From Oscillospiraceae bacterium (GTDB lineage Bacteria; Bacillota_A; Clostridia; Oscillospirales; Ruminococcaceae), in NCBI GenBank assembly GCA_017414145.1, contig JAFPQL010000267.1:1-7559 (forward strand): 7,559 nucleotides of DNA, given 5' to 3'. The translations under genes and the position numbers were made by a program. Under the pieces are notes generated by a model that did no database searches, had not been told where the DNA came from, and saw only the letters and a program-made list of their open reading frames with translations. Of this stretch, positions 5,726 to 7,559 are shown piece by piece; the stretch's first letter is position 1, and every line of letters begins with the position of its first letter.

Positions 5726-6754
5726 ATGAAAAAACGACTGCTTGCCGCAGTCCTGCCGCTGATGCTTCTGGCCGGCTGTGTGCCGGGCGGGGAGCAGGAG
5801 CCGCCGACCCGTACCGCAGATGTGTTTGCGATGGATACCTACATGACGCTGAAGGCCAGCGGTTCGCGTGCGGAGCCCGCGCTGGACGCCGCGACTGAAC
5901 GGATTCATGAGCTGGAAACGCTGCTTTCCGTCACCAGAGACGACAGCGATGTCAGCCGCATCAACCGTGCGGGCGGGGAGCCGACGATCGTCGCCCCGGA
6001 TACGGCTGCGGTCATCCGCACCGCGATGGATGTCGCGGCGGATACCGGCAATGCGCTGGACATCGCGCTTTATCCCGTGCTGCGCGCATGGGGCTTCACG
6101 ACCGGCAGCTATCAGATTCCGTCCGAGGAAACCTTGCAGGCGCTGCTGACGCACACCGATCCGGAGCAGATCACGCTGGAAGACTACAAGGTGCAGGTGC
6201 CGGAGGATTATGAGCTCGATCTCGGCGCCGTCGCAAAGGGCTATACGGGCGATCAGATTCTGGAGGTGTTCCGGCAGTACGGCATCAAGTCCGGCATCAT
6301 CAGTCTGGGCGGCAATGTCCAGACAATCGGCCTGAAACCGGACGGCAGCCGCTGGACGGTCGGCATTACCGATCCCGCCGCGCCGGACAGTCTGCTCGGC
6401 AAGGTCTCCGTGAAGGACTGCGCCGTCATTACATCCGGCAATTACGAACGGTTTTTCGAGGGCGACGACGGCAAGCGGTACTGGCATATTCTCGACCCCG
6501 CGAACGGCCGCCCCGCCGAACGCGGGCTGAGCTCCGTGACGGTCATCGGGCAGAACGGCGCCCGCTGTGACGCGCTTTCGACGGCGCTGTTCGTCATGGG
6601 AACGGAGCAGGCGACGGCATTCTGGCGGGAGCAGCGCGGCTTTGAGATGATTCTTGTGACGGATGACGGGCGAATCCTCGCCACGGAGGGGATTGCCCCC
6701 GACCTGGAGGTCGAGAACGGGAAACAGGCGGAGATTCTGCATGGCGAACCGTAA
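5726..6754 (+). CDS. apbE: FAD:protein FMN transferase (ApbE), lipoprotein
   Basis: ApbE cleaves FAD and joins the FMN part covalently to a Thr or Ser of exported redox proteins such as RnfG/RnfD-type or FMN-binding-domain proteins, using Mg2+. The 342-residue protein begins with a lipoprotein signal, KKRLLAAVLPLMLLAGC, with Cys18 as the lipidation site, so it sits on the outer face of the membrane. Family motifs appear in order: MDTYM (36-40), LDIALYPVLRAWGF (111-124), DLGAVAKGYTGD (165-176), SLGGNVQTIG (193-202), WTVGITDP (210-217), SGNYERFF (237-244), HILDPANGRPA (254-264) and DALSTALFVMG (282-292). The last holds the Asp282/Thr286 pair expected for metal binding. No key residue is missing. 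AAGGAG (5712-5717) lies 8 bases before the ATG. Its end overlaps the next gene by 14 bases, consistent with one redox operon. No obvious flavinylation target is encoded in the window. Confidence 0.96.
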   Translation: MKKRLLAAVLPLMLLAGCVPGGEQEPPTRTADVFAMDTYMTLKASGSRAEPALDAATERIHELETLLSVTRDDSDVSRINRAGGEPTIVAPDTAAVIRTAMDVAADTGNALDIALYPVLRAWGFTTGSYQIPSEETLQALLTHTDPEQITLEDYKVQVPEDYELDLGAVAKGYTGDQILEVFRQYGIKSGIISLGGNVQTIGLKPDGSRWTVGITDPAAPDSLLGKVSVKDCAVITSGNYERFFEGDDGKRYWHILDPANGRPAERGLSSVTVIGQNGARCDALSTALFVMGTEQATAFWREQRGFEMILVTDDGRILATEGIAPDLEVENGKQAEILHGEP

Positions 6755-7109
6755 GAAAGTGCGCATTGCCGTGACCGCGGCGGCGGGAATCGTCTTTGCG
6801 GTATCGGTGCTGCTGTCGCTCCGGATTCTCCGGAAATCGCCGAAAACGCTCGTGGAGATTGTGCAGGACGGTACGGTCATCCGGACGGTTGATCTGGCAT
6901 CCGCGCCGGACGGGGAGATCCGCGTCGAGCGGCAGGACGGGCAGTCGTATAATCTTATCCGCATCGAAAACGGGACGATCTGCGTCTCGGAGGCGGGCTG
7001 TCCGGATCAGACCTGTGTGCATATGGGCAAGCTCCGCACGGACGCGCTGCCGATTGTCTGTCTGCCGAACCGGCTGGTGATCCGGTTCATGGAGGGGGAC
7101 GGCGCATGA
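6741..7109 (+). CDS. Membrane-anchored NusG domain II protein
   Basis: This 122-residue protein has a basic N-terminus (MANRKKVR) and one hydrophobic segment (about 8-29), followed by an extracytoplasmic NusG-domain-II fold (about 35-118). The family signature is plain: GTICVSEAGCPDQTCVHMG, then LPIVCLPNRLVIRF, with Cys87, Cys92 and Cys107 conserved in the family plus Cys81. Despite the name it is not a transcription factor. Small proteins of this kind occur beside ApbE and Gx-transporter genes in Firmicutes, including Rnf-like and extracellular-electron-transfer loci, and their function is not settled. The cysteines could bind a metal or form a redox pair; this is inference. ATG 6741 was chosen because GGAG (6730-6733) lies 7 bases upstream, inside apbE. 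The stop overlaps the next start as ATGA, implying translational coupling. Confidence 0.9.
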   Translation: MANRKKVRIAVTAAAGIVFAVSVLLSLRILRKSPKTLVEIVQDGTVIRTVDLASAPDGEIRVERQDGQSYNLIRIENGTICVSEAGCPDQTCVHMGKLRTDALPIVCLPNRLVIRFMEGDGA

Positions 7110-7559
7110 ATACGCGGCGGATTGTGACACTTTCGATGCTGACAGGCATTGCGCTGATTATCTTCATTCTGGAGCTGCGGCTGCCGAATCTGCTGCCGAT
7201 TCCGGGCGTGAAGCTGGGGCTTGCGAACATCATCACGGTATACGCGGTATTCCGGTTCACGCCGAAGGAGACGGCGCTGATTGTGACGGCGCGGGTACTG
7301 CTTGGGGCGGTATTTTCGGGGAATCCCTCCGCGCTGATTTACAGTGCGGCAGGGGCATTCTGCTGTTTGCTGGGGATGATTGCGCTGCGCGGGGTTCTGC
7401 CGGCGGAGCGCATCTGGCTGTGCAGTGTCATTGGTGCGATGCTGCACAATACGGGGCAGATTGCGGCGGCGTGTGCGGTGATGCGGTCGGTATCGGTTGC
7501 GGCGTATCTGCCGGTTCTGCTGGTGACGGGGACGATCGCGGGGCTGTTAACGGGGCTGA
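7106..7559 (+). CDS. Gx transporter family / HepS-I-like membrane protein (3' end beyond window)
   Basis: This gene starts at ATG 7106 and remains open to the last base, so 151 residues are seen and probably some 15-30 are missing. It is almost wholly hydrophobic with about five membrane helices. It carries the family's marks: PGVKLGLANIITVYAVF, the RVLLGAVFSGNPSALIYSAAGAF stretch (about 74-96) and the GAMLHNTGQIAAA stretch. Databases label such proteins Gx transporter or heptaprenyl diphosphate synthase component I; they are ECF-S-component-like membrane proteins, and a flavin or quinone-precursor role has been suggested by genome context. The start overlaps the stop of the NusG-domain-II gene by 4 bases, with GGAGGGGG (7091-7098) upstream. 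In related genomes an FMN-binding protein or a polyprenyl synthase often follows, so the next gene would be informative. Confidence 0.92.
   Translation, partial: MNTRRIVTLSMLTGIALIIFILELRLPNLLPIPGVKLGLANIITVYAVFRFTPKETALIVTARVLLGAVFSGNPSALIYSAAGAFCCLLGMIALRGVLPAERIWLCSVIGAMLHNTGQIAAACAVMRSVSVAAYLPVLLVTGTIAGLLTGL

Noticed and set aside
5015..6964. A 649-codon minus-strand open frame opposite scpB, apbE and part of the NusG-II gene
   Set aside because: It lies antisense to clearly identified genes; its sequence is rich in Arg, His, Gln and Leu without recognisable motifs, as expected for the shadow of GC-rich codons.
1..7559. CRISPR array, tRNA/rRNA genes, insertion sequence or prophage
   Set aside because: No regularly spaced repeats, no cloverleaf or rRNA signatures, no transposase or integrase, and no terminal inverted repeats were seen.

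Overview
The window looks like a chromosomal segment of a fairly GC-rich, plant-polysaccharide-degrading Firmicute, most like Ruminococcus/Oscillospiraceae. The grounds are a secreted GH74-type xyloglucanase, strong Shine-Dalgarno sequences (GGAGG, AAGGAG), consensus SigA promoters, ScpB, and an ApbE / NusG-domain-II / Gx-transporter run typical of anaerobic Firmicutes. The genus is an inference from gene content. No mobile element, tRNA, rRNA or CRISPR array was seen.

Layout. Positions 1-2076 (minus strand) hold a signal-peptide-bearing GH74-family protein that runs off the left edge; 692 residues are visible. Positions 2077-2452 are a divergent intergenic region with two extended -10 SigA-type promoters: one for the GH74 gene (TTGAAA-17-TATAAT) and one with perfect consensus boxes (TTGACA-17-TATAAT) for a PspA/IM30-family gene at 2453-3241. 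That gene ends in a textbook intrinsic terminator (3315-3352). Then comes a pair of envelope-related genes: a membrane-anchored or lipoprotein VanY-like (M15B fold) protein whose zinc-binding and catalytic residues all appear lost (3373-4395), and an unrecognised 174-residue protein (4418-4942). A hairpin follows, then scpB (5042-5689) without an adjacent scpA. The right end is a tight run: apbE lipoprotein (5726-6754), a membrane-anchored NusG-domain-II protein (6741-7109) and a Gx-transporter/HepS-I-type membrane protein (7106 to the edge). Their overlaps (14 bp and ATGA) imply translational coupling.

How the genes fit together. The GH74 enzyme is the carbohydrate-acquisition part and is expressed separately from everything to its right. 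PspA is a membrane-maintenance protein, here apparently transcribed at a high basal rate. The apbE-nusG2-Gx run resembles flavin-based redox clusters (Rnf-associated or Listeria-type extracellular electron transfer loci), in which ApbE attaches FMN covalently to exported redox proteins. The flavinylated partner is not in the window and would be expected just beyond the right edge or elsewhere in the genome. The most unusual item is the VanY-like protein, which keeps the fold's structural signatures but not its active site.
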